A DNA stretch of 21,362 nucleotides from contig DAOWIN010000065.1 in assembly GCA_030640885.1 (NCBI GenBank), positions 1 to 21,362 of the forward strand. Reading direction: 5' to 3'. The notes below the pieces were generated by a model, which was given only the letters and a program-made list of their open reading frames with translations, had not been told where the DNA came from and did no database searches. This stretch comes from Candidatus Omnitrophota bacterium. GTDB lineage: Bacteria; Omnitrophota; 4484-213. This document shows, piece after piece, positions 6,942-15,091 of the stretch. Each line of letters begins with the position of its first letter. Within the stretch, counting starts at the first letter, position 1. The position numbers and the translations under genes were made by a program.

Positions 6942-6972
6942 TATAATTTTTAAGATTTGTAGTTGAAGCGGG
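6911..6972. repeat. Degenerate heptamer-armed palindrome (cimA/hisS)
   Basis: The left arm ACCGCAAGCTGCAAGC overlaps the end of cimA. The AT-rich centre includes TATAAT (6942-6947) and TAAGATTT as in other copies. The right arm is TTGTAGTTGAAGCGG. The match to the family is partial. The TATAAT could act as a -10 box for hisS, but no good -35 sits at the right distance. Confidence 0.5.
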
Positions 6973-7052
6973 ATAGAAACGCCCCAAAAAGCGAGTTTTT
7001 TCTTAAGGGAGATACTGAATTCTAGAGTAGCATTAGGGGTAAAACGAAATCT

Positions 7053-8312
7053 ATGATTACACCAAAATCACTTCCCGGAATGGATGACATCCTGCCGGGA
7101 GAAATTGAGAAATGGCAGGCGCTTGAACAAAAGGCAAGAGATGTTTTCTGTTTCTATGGTTATCCCGAGATTAGAACCCCCTTATTAGAAGAAACTTCTT
7201 TATTTCGCCAAAGCGTAGGTGGGGATACGGAGATTGTCCAAAAGCAGATGTTTTCTTTTGACCAAGGCAATCCTGAAAAAGAAATTTGCCTGCGTCCCGA
7301 ACAAACTGCTTCTATTGTGCGAGCTTATATTGAGCATAGTATTGCTCAAAAAAAGGAGATAGCAAAGTATTATTATTTAGGTTCAATGTTCCGTAAGGAA
7401 AGGCCGCAAAAGGGGAGAAAGCGGCAATTTTATCAGATTGGAGCAGAAGCAATTGGCAGTAGCAGTTTTTATTTGGACACCGAGATAATTTGCTTGGCTG
7501 CCCATATTTTGCAAGCAGTAAAGGTAGATGATTACCAGATTGAAATAAACAGCATTGGTTGTCGGCAATGCCAGCCTAATTATAAAGCCGCTCTAAAAAA
7601 ATATTTTCAAGACAAGATTAAATTGCTTTGTCCTGATTGCCAGCGTAGATTTGAGACGAATATTCTGCGAATTTTGGATTGCAAGAAAGAAGGTTGCCAA
7701 CCTCTTATTCAAAAGATACCTTCTACACTTAATTATCTCTGCGCAAATTGCGATAGCCACTTTAAAGGGGTGCAAGATGTCTTAGGTTTGATAGGCATTT
7801 CTTATGTTGTTAATCAGCGTATTGTTCGTGGTTTAGATTATTATACCAGTACTGTTTTTGAAATAACTCATCATAACTTGGGCAGCCAAAACGCTTTAGC
7901 CGCCGGCGGGAGATATGATAACCTTATTGAGCAGATGGGCGGAGGCAAACAACCGGCAGTGGGATTTTCTTTGGGTTTGGAAAGAGTAATTGCAGTGAGT
8001 AGATTATTAACAGAAAAGCCGTCGCTTTTTGTTTTTTTTGCCGCTTTGGGACAGGAGGCTTATCAAGAAAGTTATAAAATTATGCAGGGATTGAGAAAAA
8101 AAGCGATTGCCTGCGAGATTGATTATCAAAATAAAAGCTTAAAGGCGCAAATGCGACTTGCCGATAAATTAGAAGCTAAATATACAGCTATTTTAGGAGA
8201 AAAAGAATTAGACAAGGGAGTGATTATTTTGAGAAATATGCAAACAAAGGAACAGAAGGAGATAAAATTAGAAAATGCGTACTCACAATTGCGGAGAATT
8301 AAGCAAAGATAA
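7053..8312 (+). CDS. hisS: Histidyl-tRNA synthetase
   Basis: Class II synthetase charging tRNA-His; 419 residues, the usual length. Visible are the N-terminal GMDDILPGE, motif 2 (YYLGSMFRKERPQKGRKRQF, 107-126), the HisA-type signature RGLDYYTSTVFEI (259-271), GGRYDNL and motif 3 (AVGFSLGLERV, 302-312), followed by the C-terminal anticodon-binding domain. The insertion domain carries several cysteine pairs (170/173, 193/196, 230/233) with the common LRILDCK, consistent with zinc binding. An AGGGG sits 13 nt before the ATG. The 3' end overlaps aspS by 38 bp, a common hisS-aspS arrangement. In the 111-bp gap upstream, 6972-7052 holds a weak AAACGC/GCG-AG-TTT hairpin before a T-run (about 6981-7002) and otherwise nothing I recognise. 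Confidence 0.96.
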   Translation: MITPKSLPGMDDILPGEIEKWQALEQKARDVFCFYGYPEIRTPLLEETSLFRQSVGGDTEIVQKQMFSFDQGNPEKEICLRPEQTASIVRAYIEHSIAQKKEIAKYYYLGSMFRKERPQKGRKRQFYQIGAEAIGSSSFYLDTEIICLAAHILQAVKVDDYQIEINSIGCRQCQPNYKAALKKYFQDKIKLLCPDCQRRFETNILRILDCKKEGCQPLIQKIPSTLNYLCANCDSHFKGVQDVLGLIGISYVVNQRIVRGLDYYTSTVFEITHHNLGSQNALAAGGRYDNLIEQMGGGKQPAVGFSLGLERVIAVSRLLTEKPSLFVFFAALGQEAYQESYKIMQGLRKKAIACEIDYQNKSLKAQMRLADKLEAKYTAILGEKELDKGVIILRNMQTKEQKEIKLENAYSQLRRIKQR

Positions 8313-9636
8313 TATTGGCAAAGAAGTGGTCTTGTGCGGTTGGGTGAACTGTCGACGAGACCACGGCGGGCTAATATTTATTGATTTAAGGGATAAGCAA
8401 GGGATTACCCAGATAGTTTTTAATTCCAAGCAAGATCTCTCTCTTCACCAATTGGCAAACAATTTGCGTTCTGAGGATGTTCTTTTGCTTAAAGGTTGCG
8501 TAAAGGAGAGACCAAAAGGGACGCTAAACTCTAATATCTCCACAGGTGAGATAGAGGTCAAGGTTTCTTATTTAGAAATATTAAATAAATCAGAGCCATT
8601 GCCTTTTGAAATTGGTGACGAGCAAATTGACGAAGAAATCCGTCTTGCTTATCGCTATTTGGATTTAAGAAATTCTCAGATGCAAAATACGCTTGCATTT
8701 CGGCATAAGGCTTGTTTAGAGATAAGAAATTTTTTATCCCAACAGGGATTTACAGAGATAGAAACCCCGATGCTAACCAAAAGCACGCCTGAGGGAGCAC
8801 GCGATTTTTTGGTCCCGAGCCGTTTAAGCAAAGGCAAATTCTATGCTCTTCCCCAGTCCCCACAGCTGTTCAAACAAATCTTGATGGTTGGTGGCGTAGA
8901 AAAGTATTTTCAAATAGTGCGATGTTTCCGTGATGAGGATTTTCGAGCTGACCGTCAATTGGAGCATACCCAGATAGATCTTGAACTTTCTTTTGTGGAT
9001 AGAGCAAAGATAATGAAGTTAACAGAAAGGATGTTAGCAGATTTATTTGATAAGTTATTGAATGTCCAAATAGACTTACCTTTTCCTGTTTTTTCTTACG
9101 CCGAAGCAATGGAAAAATTTAACAGCGACAAACCGAAAATAGAAGGTGAGAAATTTAATTTTCTTTGGGTGGTTGATTTTCCTTTAGCAGAATACAATCA
9201 GGAGAGAAAAAGATGGGTGGCAAAACACCATCCATTCACCTCGCCATATGATGAAGATTTAGAGCTTTTAGAAAGTAAGCCTTCTGCAGTGAGGACAAAA
9301 TCCTATGACCTAATTTTAAATGGTATAGAAATCGGCGGGGGGAGTATCCGAATTCACAAGCCCGATATCCAAAAAAGGTTGTTTAAACTGTTAGAAATAG
9401 AAGAGAAAAGGTTTGATTTTCTGCTAAAAGCATTGAGTTATGGCGCCCCGCCGCATGGGGGGATTGCCTTGGGGTTAGATCGTTTGTTAATGCTAATGCT
9501 GAATAAAAAGACGATTAGAGAGGTTATTGCTTTTCCAAAGACGCAAAAAGGGGTTTGTTTATTGAGTGGCGCTCCGGATGAAGTTTCGGAGGAGCAAATG
9601 AAAGAGATAGGGATAAAAGTAAAGCCAGAAATTTAA
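8275..9636 (+). CDS. aspS: Aspartyl-tRNA synthetase, bacterial type without GAD domain
   Basis: Class II synthetase, 453 residues against about 590 for ordinary bacterial AspRS. The N-terminal OB anticodon domain begins MRTHNCGEL. Motif 2 is FRDEDFRADRQLEHTQ (218-233) and motif 3 GGIALGLDRL (395-404). Bacterial-specific strings (YAEAMEKFNSDKP, GGGSIRIH, APPHGG, AFPKTQ) exclude an archaeal enzyme. SDKP (284-287) runs within about ten residues into FLWVVDFP (296-303). In homologues the roughly 130-residue GAD domain lies between these, so it is cleanly missing. H30 (RRDHGG) and G82 (RPKG) match the pair reported for non-discriminating AspRS of Pseudomonas, suggesting it may also make Asp-tRNA-Asn for GatCAB. 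AAGGAG at 8256-8261 precedes the ATG. Confidence 0.95.
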   Translation: MRTHNCGELSKDNIGKEVVLCGWVNCRRDHGGLIFIDLRDKQGITQIVFNSKQDLSLHQLANNLRSEDVLLLKGCVKERPKGTLNSNISTGEIEVKVSYLEILNKSEPLPFEIGDEQIDEEIRLAYRYLDLRNSQMQNTLAFRHKACLEIRNFLSQQGFTEIETPMLTKSTPEGARDFLVPSRLSKGKFYALPQSPQLFKQILMVGGVEKYFQIVRCFRDEDFRADRQLEHTQIDLELSFVDRAKIMKLTERMLADLFDKLLNVQIDLPFPVFSYAEAMEKFNSDKPKIEGEKFNFLWVVDFPLAEYNQERKRWVAKHHPFTSPYDEDLELLESKPSAVRTKSYDLILNGIEIGGGSIRIHKPDIQKRLFKLLEIEEKRFDFLLKALSYGAPPHGGIALGLDRLLMLMLNKKTIREVIAFPKTQKGVCLLSGAPDEVSEEQMKEIGIKVKPEI

Positions 9637-9638
9637 AA

Positions 9639-9763
9639 TGACTAATTGATCTAATTAACCTAATGTCTAATCAATGTCCAATGCCAAAATGTCTAATGTC
9701 TAATATTTTTTTAGTCATTAGACATTAGGATTTGATTAGAAATTAGAGTAATTAGACATTTAG
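9639..9763. repeat. Heptamer-armed palindrome, TGTCTAA family (aspS/LysM gap)
   Basis: The 145-bp gap is almost all repeat. The left arm uses units such as TGTCTAA, TGTCCAA and TGCCAAA; the right arm uses the complement TTAGACA and variants. The centre makes a tight hairpin: AATGTCTAATG (9688-9698) with CATTAGACATT (9716-9726), extended inward by CTAA/TTAG over a T-rich loop. It starts two bases after the aspS stop codon. It might end or attenuate aspS transcripts, though no T-run follows the stem. Confidence 0.85.
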
Positions 9764-9769
9764 ATTTAT

Positions 9770-9774
9770 GGAGG
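9770..9774 (+). promoter_or_regulatory. Strong ribosome binding site (GGAGG)
   Basis: GGAGG lies 7 nt before the ATG at 9782. It fixes the start of the lipoprotein gene and contrasts with the genes that follow repeat arms, which lack such a site. Confidence 0.85.
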
Positions 9775-9781
9775 TAATAAA

Positions 9782-10417
9782 ATGGTGAGTAAGAAAATCT
9801 GTTTTTTGCTTTTTGCGTTTTGTGTTATGTCCATCTTGACTGGTTGTGCCAGCACGACAGGGGGGGCGAGAGGATTAAAGAAAAGGATAGATCTGCCTTC
9901 TTTTCCTTCTTGGCGGAGACATTATTGGGAGGACAAAGATCTTTGGGGGAATCGAGGCAATTTCCCTCATGGATATATGGTGCGAACATATCCCAAAGCG
10001 TCCGACAAAATAGTTTCTCCAAAGATTAAAATTAGAAAAAGACCAGTGATTGACGAAGAAATAGTGATTGAAGAATATCCAACCTTTGAAGAAAGACCAG
10101 CGGTTGAGGAATATCCAGTAATTATGGAGAAAGAAATGCCTCAACCAAAAAGGAAAAGGTTGCCTGAAACCTACACAGTAAAAAAGGGTGATTGTTTGTG
10201 GAACATTGCCGGTTCTTCCGAAGTCTACGGTAATCCCTTAATGTGGCCCAAAATTTACGAGGCAAACCGCAATAAAATAAAAAACCCCGATTTAATTTAT
10301 CCTGACCAGATACTTATAATTCCTCGTGGAGAAGAGGAAGAAGAATTTAGAAACGAACGCTTTCAAACAGAATCCGAGTATATGTCAGAAACAATAGAGA
10401 TAGAATATGAGAAATAA
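9782..10417 (+). CDS. LysM-domain lipoprotein
   Basis: 211 residues. A signal peptide (KK, then a hydrophobic run) ends in the lipobox LTGC with C22 as the lipidated residue, so the protein is membrane-anchored outside the cytoplasm. Residues about 30-125 are low-complexity and charged, with a doubled EYP...E-RP motif. A LysM peptidoglycan-binding domain follows (about 129-186: YTVKKGDCLWNIAG, WPKIYEANRNKIKNPDLIYPDQILIIP). The C-terminus is very acidic. It resembles LysM lipoproteins and periplasmic scaffold proteins that bind the cell wall. It overlaps the next gene by 11 bp, linking it to a membrane-signalling protein. The exact role is unknown. Confidence 0.9.
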   Translation: MVSKKICFLLFAFCVMSILTGCASTTGGARGLKKRIDLPSFPSWRRHYWEDKDLWGNRGNFPHGYMVRTYPKASDKIVSPKIKIRKRPVIDEEIVIEEYPTFEERPAVEEYPVIMEKEMPQPKRKRLPETYTVKKGDCLWNIAGSSEVYGNPLMWPKIYEANRNKIKNPDLIYPDQILIIPRGEEEEEFRNERFQTESEYMSETIEIEYEK

Positions 10418-12530
10418 GAAAAGGATTTTTTTTATAACAGAGTTAGCGGGAAAAGGGGTTCTTTTGCTTCTGTTTTCCTTTTTGGTTGCTGTTATTATTG
10501 GGTTTGACAAAGAGGAAAATCAGCAACGGCTTTTTAAAGAAAACGAGATTGCCCTCAGTGATTTTTTAGCCCCCTTTGACTTTTCTTACATTGATGCGGA
10601 AAAAACTCGCTATTATCGTCAGGAACGCAGAAAAAAAGTGAGAGATGTCTATAACTTAGACCCGCAGACAAAAAAGAGTATTGAAGCTAATATTGATAAT
10701 CTTTTTCAATTTATTTCTGTTCCCTTTGACAACAAGGATTTAGCAAAGTTCAGCAGTTTCTCCGGCATTTCTTTGTCAACATTAAGAATTTTATCGGAGA
10801 CAGAAAAACGCGAGGATATCAAAAATAAGGTGATCCAAATCTGTTCCTTTTTGTTGAGAGGGGGGATAATTGATCCTGAGTTAAAAGAAAAACTCATTGA
10901 CGAATCTTCTTTTTTGATTACTGTTCAGGATTCTAAGAGTAATGTTTTTCGCCGCAGATTGGTTGAACGGTTTCCCACGGTAGAAGATATTGAGAATAAA
11001 ATCAGAGAGCAAGCCCTTTTTTATTTTCCAGATAATAGAAAACTGCGCATAGCCGTAGAGGAGATAATTAAAAAGAATATTGCCGCCAATCTTATTTTTA
11101 ATAAGAAAGAAACAGAAAGAAAAAGGCAAAAAGCTTGGGATAGTATTTCCGAAATAGAAAAAAAGGTCAAGAAAAACCAGCTTATCGTTGGCCGAGGACA
11201 GCGGATTACTCAAGATCATCTCCACCAGATTGCTGAAATAGCAAAAAAGGAAGGTTCTTCCCGTTTCCTTTGGACATTTGCCGGGTTGAGCTTGATAGTT
11301 CTTATTTTTTGCATTTTGTTTCAAAGATACATCAGAAAGCTTTCCTTTTCCATTTCGCATTTTTCCGTTTCCTGCCTTTTAGGTTCTGTTTCGCTATTAT
11401 TTCTTTTATTGGCGAAAGGAATCGTTGTTTTTTCACTTCCCGTCTTATTTATCCCGGCCGCTTCCGCTCCAATGTTAGTAGCTATGTTGTTAGGTTCTCC
11501 GCTTGCTATTTTCTTAACTATAGTTTTGTCACTTTTTAGCGGATTATTGACTAACAGTCTACATATCAGTATTTTATGCTTTGCAGGAGGGATTGTTGGG
11601 GTTTACGCAGTAGAGGGTATAAAAAGAAGAGCGCAATTGGTAAAAGCCGGATTTTTGGTAGGTTTTGTTAATCTATTAGTTGTTGTGAGCCTCTCCTTGT
11701 TAAGAAAACAGGAATTTTTGGAATTAATGAAGGATGGGTTATGGGCAATGAGCCAAGGTTTGCTTTCTGCTTTTATGGTTATGGGGGTATTGCCTTTATT
11801 TGAGCATTTGTTTAAACTAACCACTAACATCAGTTTGCTGGAGCTTTCCGATTTAAATCACCCCCTACTGAAGAGACTAATTATGGAGGCACCCGGTACA
11901 TATCATCATTCACTCATTGTTGGTAATTTATCAGAATCGGCAAGTGAAGCAATTGGCGCAAATTCTCTGCTTGCTCGCGTAGCTTCTTATTATCATGATA
12001 TTGGTAAAATAGAAAAAAGCGAATATTTTAGCGAGAATCAAAAGGGTAAAAATAAGCACAATAAACTTGTTCCCACAATGAGCAGTTTAATTATTATCAA
12101 GCATGTTAAAGATGGGGTAGAGATGTGTCATAAGTATAACCTTCCCCGCCAAATTATTGAGATTATTAAACAGCACCATGGAACGAGTTTGGTGCCTTAT
12201 TTTTATCAGCGGGCTTTGGATTTGGAAAAGGATAAAAAGGTGAATGAAGAAAGTTTTCGCTATCCGGGACCTAAACCGCAGAGCAAGGAAGCGGCTATTG
12301 TAATGTTAGCTGATTCCATTGAAGCAAGCTCGCGCAGTTTAGATAACCCCAGTCCTTCTCGTTTAAAAGGGTTGGTGCAAAAGATTATCAATGATAAGTT
12401 TATTGATCATCAACTTGATGAATGCAATCTTGCTTTAACTGATTTAAGCAAAATTACCGAAAGCTTTAGTTATATTTTGAATGGGGTGTTTCATAATCGC
12501 ATAAAGTATCCGGAAAGAGAGGATAGTTAA
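10407..12530 (+). CDS. pgpH: 7TM-HD phosphohydrolase, probable c-di-AMP phosphodiesterase
   Basis: 707 residues with the PgpH/YqfF architecture: one N-terminal membrane segment (about 12-32), a long extracytoplasmic 7TMR-HDED-type domain (about 45-285), a seven-helix membrane region (about 288-475) and a cytoplasmic HD domain (about 490-660). HD landmarks are EAPGTYHHS (H500/H501), YYHDIGK (H530-D531), KQHHGTSLVPYFY and MLADSIEASSRSL. Family members hydrolyse c-di-AMP to pApA, which controls osmotic and wall homeostasis. It lies directly upstream of ybeY, as in many bacteria, and overlaps the LysM lipoprotein gene. The stop codon merges into a heptamer array. The substrate is inferred from the family. 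Confidence 0.9.
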   Translation: MRNKKRIFFITELAGKGVLLLLFSFLVAVIIGFDKEENQQRLFKENEIALSDFLAPFDFSYIDAEKTRYYRQERRKKVRDVYNLDPQTKKSIEANIDNLFQFISVPFDNKDLAKFSSFSGISLSTLRILSETEKREDIKNKVIQICSFLLRGGIIDPELKEKLIDESSFLITVQDSKSNVFRRRLVERFPTVEDIENKIREQALFYFPDNRKLRIAVEEIIKKNIAANLIFNKKETERKRQKAWDSISEIEKKVKKNQLIVGRGQRITQDHLHQIAEIAKKEGSSRFLWTFAGLSLIVLIFCILFQRYIRKLSFSISHFSVSCLLGSVSLLFLLLAKGIVVFSLPVLFIPAASAPMLVAMLLGSPLAIFLTIVLSLFSGLLTNSLHISILCFAGGIVGVYAVEGIKRRAQLVKAGFLVGFVNLLVVVSLSLLRKQEFLELMKDGLWAMSQGLLSAFMVMGVLPLFEHLFKLTTNISLLELSDLNHPLLKRLIMEAPGTYHHSLIVGNLSESASEAIGANSLLARVASYYHDIGKIEKSEYFSENQKGKNKHNKLVPTMSSLIIIKHVKDGVEMCHKYNLPRQIIEIIKQHHGTSLVPYFYQRALDLEKDKKVNEESFRYPGPKPQSKEAAIVMLADSIEASSRSLDNPSPSRLKGLVQKIINDKFIDHQLDECNLALTDLSKITESFSYILNGVFHNRIKYPEREDS

Positions 12531-12663
12531 CAGAAGACAGAAAACTGAAGACGGAAAAGAGAAGACAGTTAACAGAGGACAGAAATCCGAATGACGAAAT
12601 CCGAAAATAGAGAAGAATAGGTTGATTTTTCTTATCTGTTTTCTGTTTTCTGTAGACTGATTT
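12530..12663. repeat. Heptamer-armed palindrome, ACAGAAA family (pgpH/ybeY)
   Basis: Eleven consecutive units stay in exact 7-bp phase from 12530 to 12606: ACAGAAG, ACAGAAA, ACTGAAG, ACGGAAA, AGAGAAG, ACAGTTA, ACAGAGG, ACAGAAA, TCCGAAT, GACGAAA, TCCGAAA. The first base is the last base of the pgpH stop. After a spacer, the right arm has four complementary units (CTGTTTT twice, CTGTAGA, CTGATTT; 12636-12663), ending three bases before the ybeY ATG. The unit drifts from ACAGAAA to TCCGAAA along the array. Confidence 0.9.
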
Positions 12664-12666
12664 CCG

Positions 12667-13119
12667 ATGACCATTGACATAAAAAACAGCCAGAGAATCA
12701 AGGTAGATATTATTCAATTGAAAAAATTAGCTAATTTTGTGTTTTGGCAACAATCTGTCAAAGACGGTTATCTAAGCGTAATATTGGTTAATGACGAAAC
12801 AATAAGGGGAATCAATAAAAAATATCTTCAGATTGATGAATCTACCGATGTTTTATGTTTTGATTTAAGAGAGAAAAATAGATTTGTGGGCGATATTATT
12901 ATTTCAGTGGAAACGGCATACAGGAAGGCTGAGGAATTAAACTGCAGATTAGAGAATGAACTTTTTTTATATTTAACACATGGGGTTTTGCACCTATTGG
13001 GTTATGATGACAGCACTGCAAAAGAGTGTTTGCGAATGGAAAGAAGACAGGAGGAATTGGTGGGAAAATTCATAGCAAGCTACAAGTCGCAAGCTGCAGG
13101 CAGAAAGAAAAAAATTTAG
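12667..13119 (+). CDS. ybeY: Endoribonuclease YbeY
   Basis: Metal-dependent single-strand RNase for 16S rRNA 3' maturation and ribosome quality control; 150 residues. Landmarks are STDVLCFDLRE (59-69), VGDIIISVETA (74-84) and HGVLHLLGYDDSTAKECLRMERRQEEL (105-131). Zinc ligands H105 and H109 are present. The third position, His in the usual GYDH, is Asp here (D115); Bacteroidetes-type YbeY also has Asp there (GYKD), so activity is likely kept. The last 14 or so residues (ASYKSQAAGRKKKI) are encoded by the left arm and core of a repeat element. The ATG follows a repeat arm (TTTCCG) with no Shine-Dalgarno sequence. Confidence 0.94.
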   Translation: MTIDIKNSQRIKVDIIQLKKLANFVFWQQSVKDGYLSVILVNDETIRGINKKYLQIDESTDVLCFDLREKNRFVGDIIISVETAYRKAEELNCRLENELFLYLTHGVLHLLGYDDSTAKECLRMERRQEELVGKFIASYKSQAAGRKKKI

Positions 13120-13168
13120 GATTTATGTTTCTTGCCTGAAGCCTGCAGCCTGAAGCCTGCAGCCTGAA
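13074..13168. repeat. Heptamer-armed palindromic element, copy E (ybeY/DUF502)
   Basis: The left arm is AGCAAGC, TACAAGT, CGCAAGC, TGCAGGC (13074-13101). The right arm is GCCTGAA alternating with GCCTGCA, five units (13134-13168), one base before the next ATG. The core read on the minus strand is GCAAGAAACATAAATCC, i.e. the family core in reverse orientation relative to copies A and G. The left arm is coding (the YbeY tail). Confidence 0.88.
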
Positions 13169-13169
13169 G

Positions 13170-13811
13170 ATGTTTAAAAAACTCCGCAACGGTTTTTTTA
13201 CTGGTATGGCTTTGCTTCTGCCGATAGTGCTTACCATTGTTGTTACGAAGTGGGTAGTAGTAAAATTAAACAGTTTAATTTTAGCTCCCATAATTGCTTT
13301 TCTTCACCCTCTTCTGCCCGGTTTAGAATTCAATTATTTGTTAATTTTAATAAAAGGGTTTCTTTTCTTTTTGGTTATTTTATTGATTGCCTTGCTTGGC
13401 TTAGCGGCTAATAATCTTACATTTCGCCGTTTTTTCTCTCACTGGGAAAGGTTGCTATTTAGAATTCCTTTTATAAGCAAGGTTTATATTACCGTTAAAC
13501 AAATAAGCAATGCTTTTCTGGGGGAAAAGAGGCATATTTTTCAAAGGGTAGTCCTGATTGAATACCCGCGCAAGGAATTGTACAGCATAGGATTTGTGAC
13601 CTCGTTAACGCAGAGAAAAATTTGGGAAAAAATAGAAAATTTTACTTCTTTTCAAGGGTCTGTTAACATCCTGAATATTTTTATCCCCACCACTCCCAAT
13701 CCCACCAGCGGTTTTTTATTATTGGTTCCTGAAAAGGATACAATTCCTTTGGATATTTCTGTAGAAGAAGGAATGAAATTAGTAATTTCGGGAGGGGTTG
13801 TTTTTAGATGA
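13170..13811 (+). CDS. DUF502 family membrane protein
   Basis: 213 residues of unknown function. It opens MFKKLRNGFFTGMALLLPIVLTIVVTKW, the standard start of DUF502 proteins, with one membrane segment at about 9-25 and a second at about 55-80 (LLILIKGFLFFLVILLIALLGLAA). The conserved soluble tail includes FISKVYITVKQISNAF, RVVLIEYPRKELYSIGFVT and IFIPTTPNPTSGFLLLVPE, ending MKLVISGGVV. It overlaps mgtE by 4 bp (ATGA), so a link to the envelope or ion transport is plausible but unproven. No Shine-Dalgarno sequence precedes it; the leader is a repeat arm ending GCCTGAAG. Confidence 0.88.
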   Translation: MFKKLRNGFFTGMALLLPIVLTIVVTKWVVVKLNSLILAPIIAFLHPLLPGLEFNYLLILIKGFLFFLVILLIALLGLAANNLTFRRFFSHWERLLFRIPFISKVYITVKQISNAFLGEKRHIFQRVVLIEYPRKELYSIGFVTSLTQRKIWEKIENFTSFQGSVNILNIFIPTTPNPTSGFLLLVPEKDTIPLDISVEEGMKLVISGGVVFR

Positions 13812-15079
13812 AAAAATTGCATCCAGCTGATATTGCCGATATTCTGAGAAATTTAGAACCCGGTAAAAGAAAACTCTTTTTTGATTCCCTTAAACCGGAG
13901 GTGGGGGCAAAGGTATTAACGGAATTAGATCCTGCCAGCGAAACAGAATTGTTAAAGGAACTGGAAAGTCCTCAGCTATCTAAAATTTTGGATGTGATGT
14001 CTCCTGATGATGCTACCGATGTTATTGCCGATCTTTCTCAGGAAAAGAAAAACAAGGTTTTACAGCTAATGAGCGTTGAGGAATCAGCAGATGTTAAAGA
14101 GCTGTTAAAATATCCCGAGGAAACCGCCGGTGGGATAATGACCACTGATTTTCTTGCTTTAAGGGAAAATATTACTGCGGTTGAAGCGATCAATTTTCTG
14201 CGTAAATACGCACAGGGAGACCCCCCCAGTTCTTTTATCTATGCTGTGGATGGAGAAAAAAAATTAAAGGGGGTTTTGCCCATACGCAATTTAATCATTG
14301 CTCCTCCGGAAAAGCCGTTAAAAGCAATTATGGATGAAGAGGTAATTAGCGTTCCGGTTGATTTGGATCAGGAGAATGTGGCTCAGATAGTAGCAAAGTA
14401 TAATTTGGCCGTAATTCCGGTAGTAGATAAAACCAATAAATTATTGGGTGTGATTACCGCCGATGATATAATTGATGTTATTAAAGAAGAAGCCGAAGAG
14501 GATATCTATCATATGGTAGGAAGCGATGAGGGGGAATTGAGCAACTCTGTTTTTAGGATTGCCCGCGGGCGTTTGTTTTGGTTAGTGGTTACCTTATTTG
14601 GCGGAATCTTTGCTTGTGTTATATTGCGTAGTTTTCGTTTAACTTTGGAAAAGATAGTTGCTCTAGCCTTTTTTATTCCAGTAATGATGGATATGGCCGG
14701 TAATGTAGGAATGCAGTCATCGACAGTAGTTGTGCGTAGTTTAGCCACCAGCAATATAAATTTCTCTAAGATATGGAAAATTTTGTTTAAGGAGACAAAA
14801 ATTGCGGCCTTAATTGGTTCAATGTGTGGTTTGGGCGTAGGTGCTATTGCTGTCTTTTTAGGAGGAGAAGGTTTTGTTTTAGGGATAGTGGTAGGTGTTT
14901 CGATGTTTGCGGCAATTGTTGTAGCCGCTCTCACCGGCACTGTGGTTCCTTTTATCTTTAAGCATTTTAAAATTGACCCTGCTTTTGCCTCTGGCCCAAT
15001 TGTTACCACCGTAGATGATATCATTGCTCTATCAATCTATTTTATGTTAGCCGGTTTTTTGTTTAGGGTAATGGGGTAA
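13808..15079 (+). CDS. mgtE: Magnesium transporter MgtE
   Basis: Homodimeric Mg2+ channel of the inner membrane; 423 residues. The N-terminal superhelical domain starts at HPADIADILRNLEP (about 5-105), slightly shorter than in typical MgtE (about 450). Tandem CBS domains follow (about 108-228; PEETAGGIMTTDF, LAVIPVVDKTNKLLGVITADDIIDVI), then five membrane helices (about 255-422). The pore region is PVMMDMAGNVGMQSS (291-305), and the Mg2+-site Asp region TTVDDIIALSIYF includes D403. The family closes when cytoplasmic Mg2+ binds the N and CBS domains. GGAGGGG at 13791-13797 serves as ribosome binding site inside the DUF502 gene. No M-box riboswitch is visible. Confidence 0.95.
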   Translation: MKKLHPADIADILRNLEPGKRKLFFDSLKPEVGAKVLTELDPASETELLKELESPQLSKILDVMSPDDATDVIADLSQEKKNKVLQLMSVEESADVKELLKYPEETAGGIMTTDFLALRENITAVEAINFLRKYAQGDPPSSFIYAVDGEKKLKGVLPIRNLIIAPPEKPLKAIMDEEVISVPVDLDQENVAQIVAKYNLAVIPVVDKTNKLLGVITADDIIDVIKEEAEEDIYHMVGSDEGELSNSVFRIARGRLFWLVVTLFGGIFACVILRSFRLTLEKIVALAFFIPVMMDMAGNVGMQSSTVVVRSLATSNINFSKIWKILFKETKIAALIGSMCGLGVGAIAVFLGGEGFVLGIVVGVSMFAAIVVAALTGTVVPFIFKHFKIDPAFASGPIVTTVDDIIALSIYFMLAGFLFRVMG

Positions 15080-15091
15080 AACAATAAGTTC

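Noticed and set aside
6942..6947. TATAAT promoter for hisS
   Set aside because: There is no acceptable -35 box about 17 bp upstream, and the hexamer lies in the AT-rich centre of a degenerate repeat.
14509..15024. 171-residue antisense ORF opposite mgtE
   Set aside because: It is a shadow of the strongly conserved mgtE membrane domain and has no family resemblance; the same holds for the 159-residue antisense ORF at 10881-11360 opposite pgpH.
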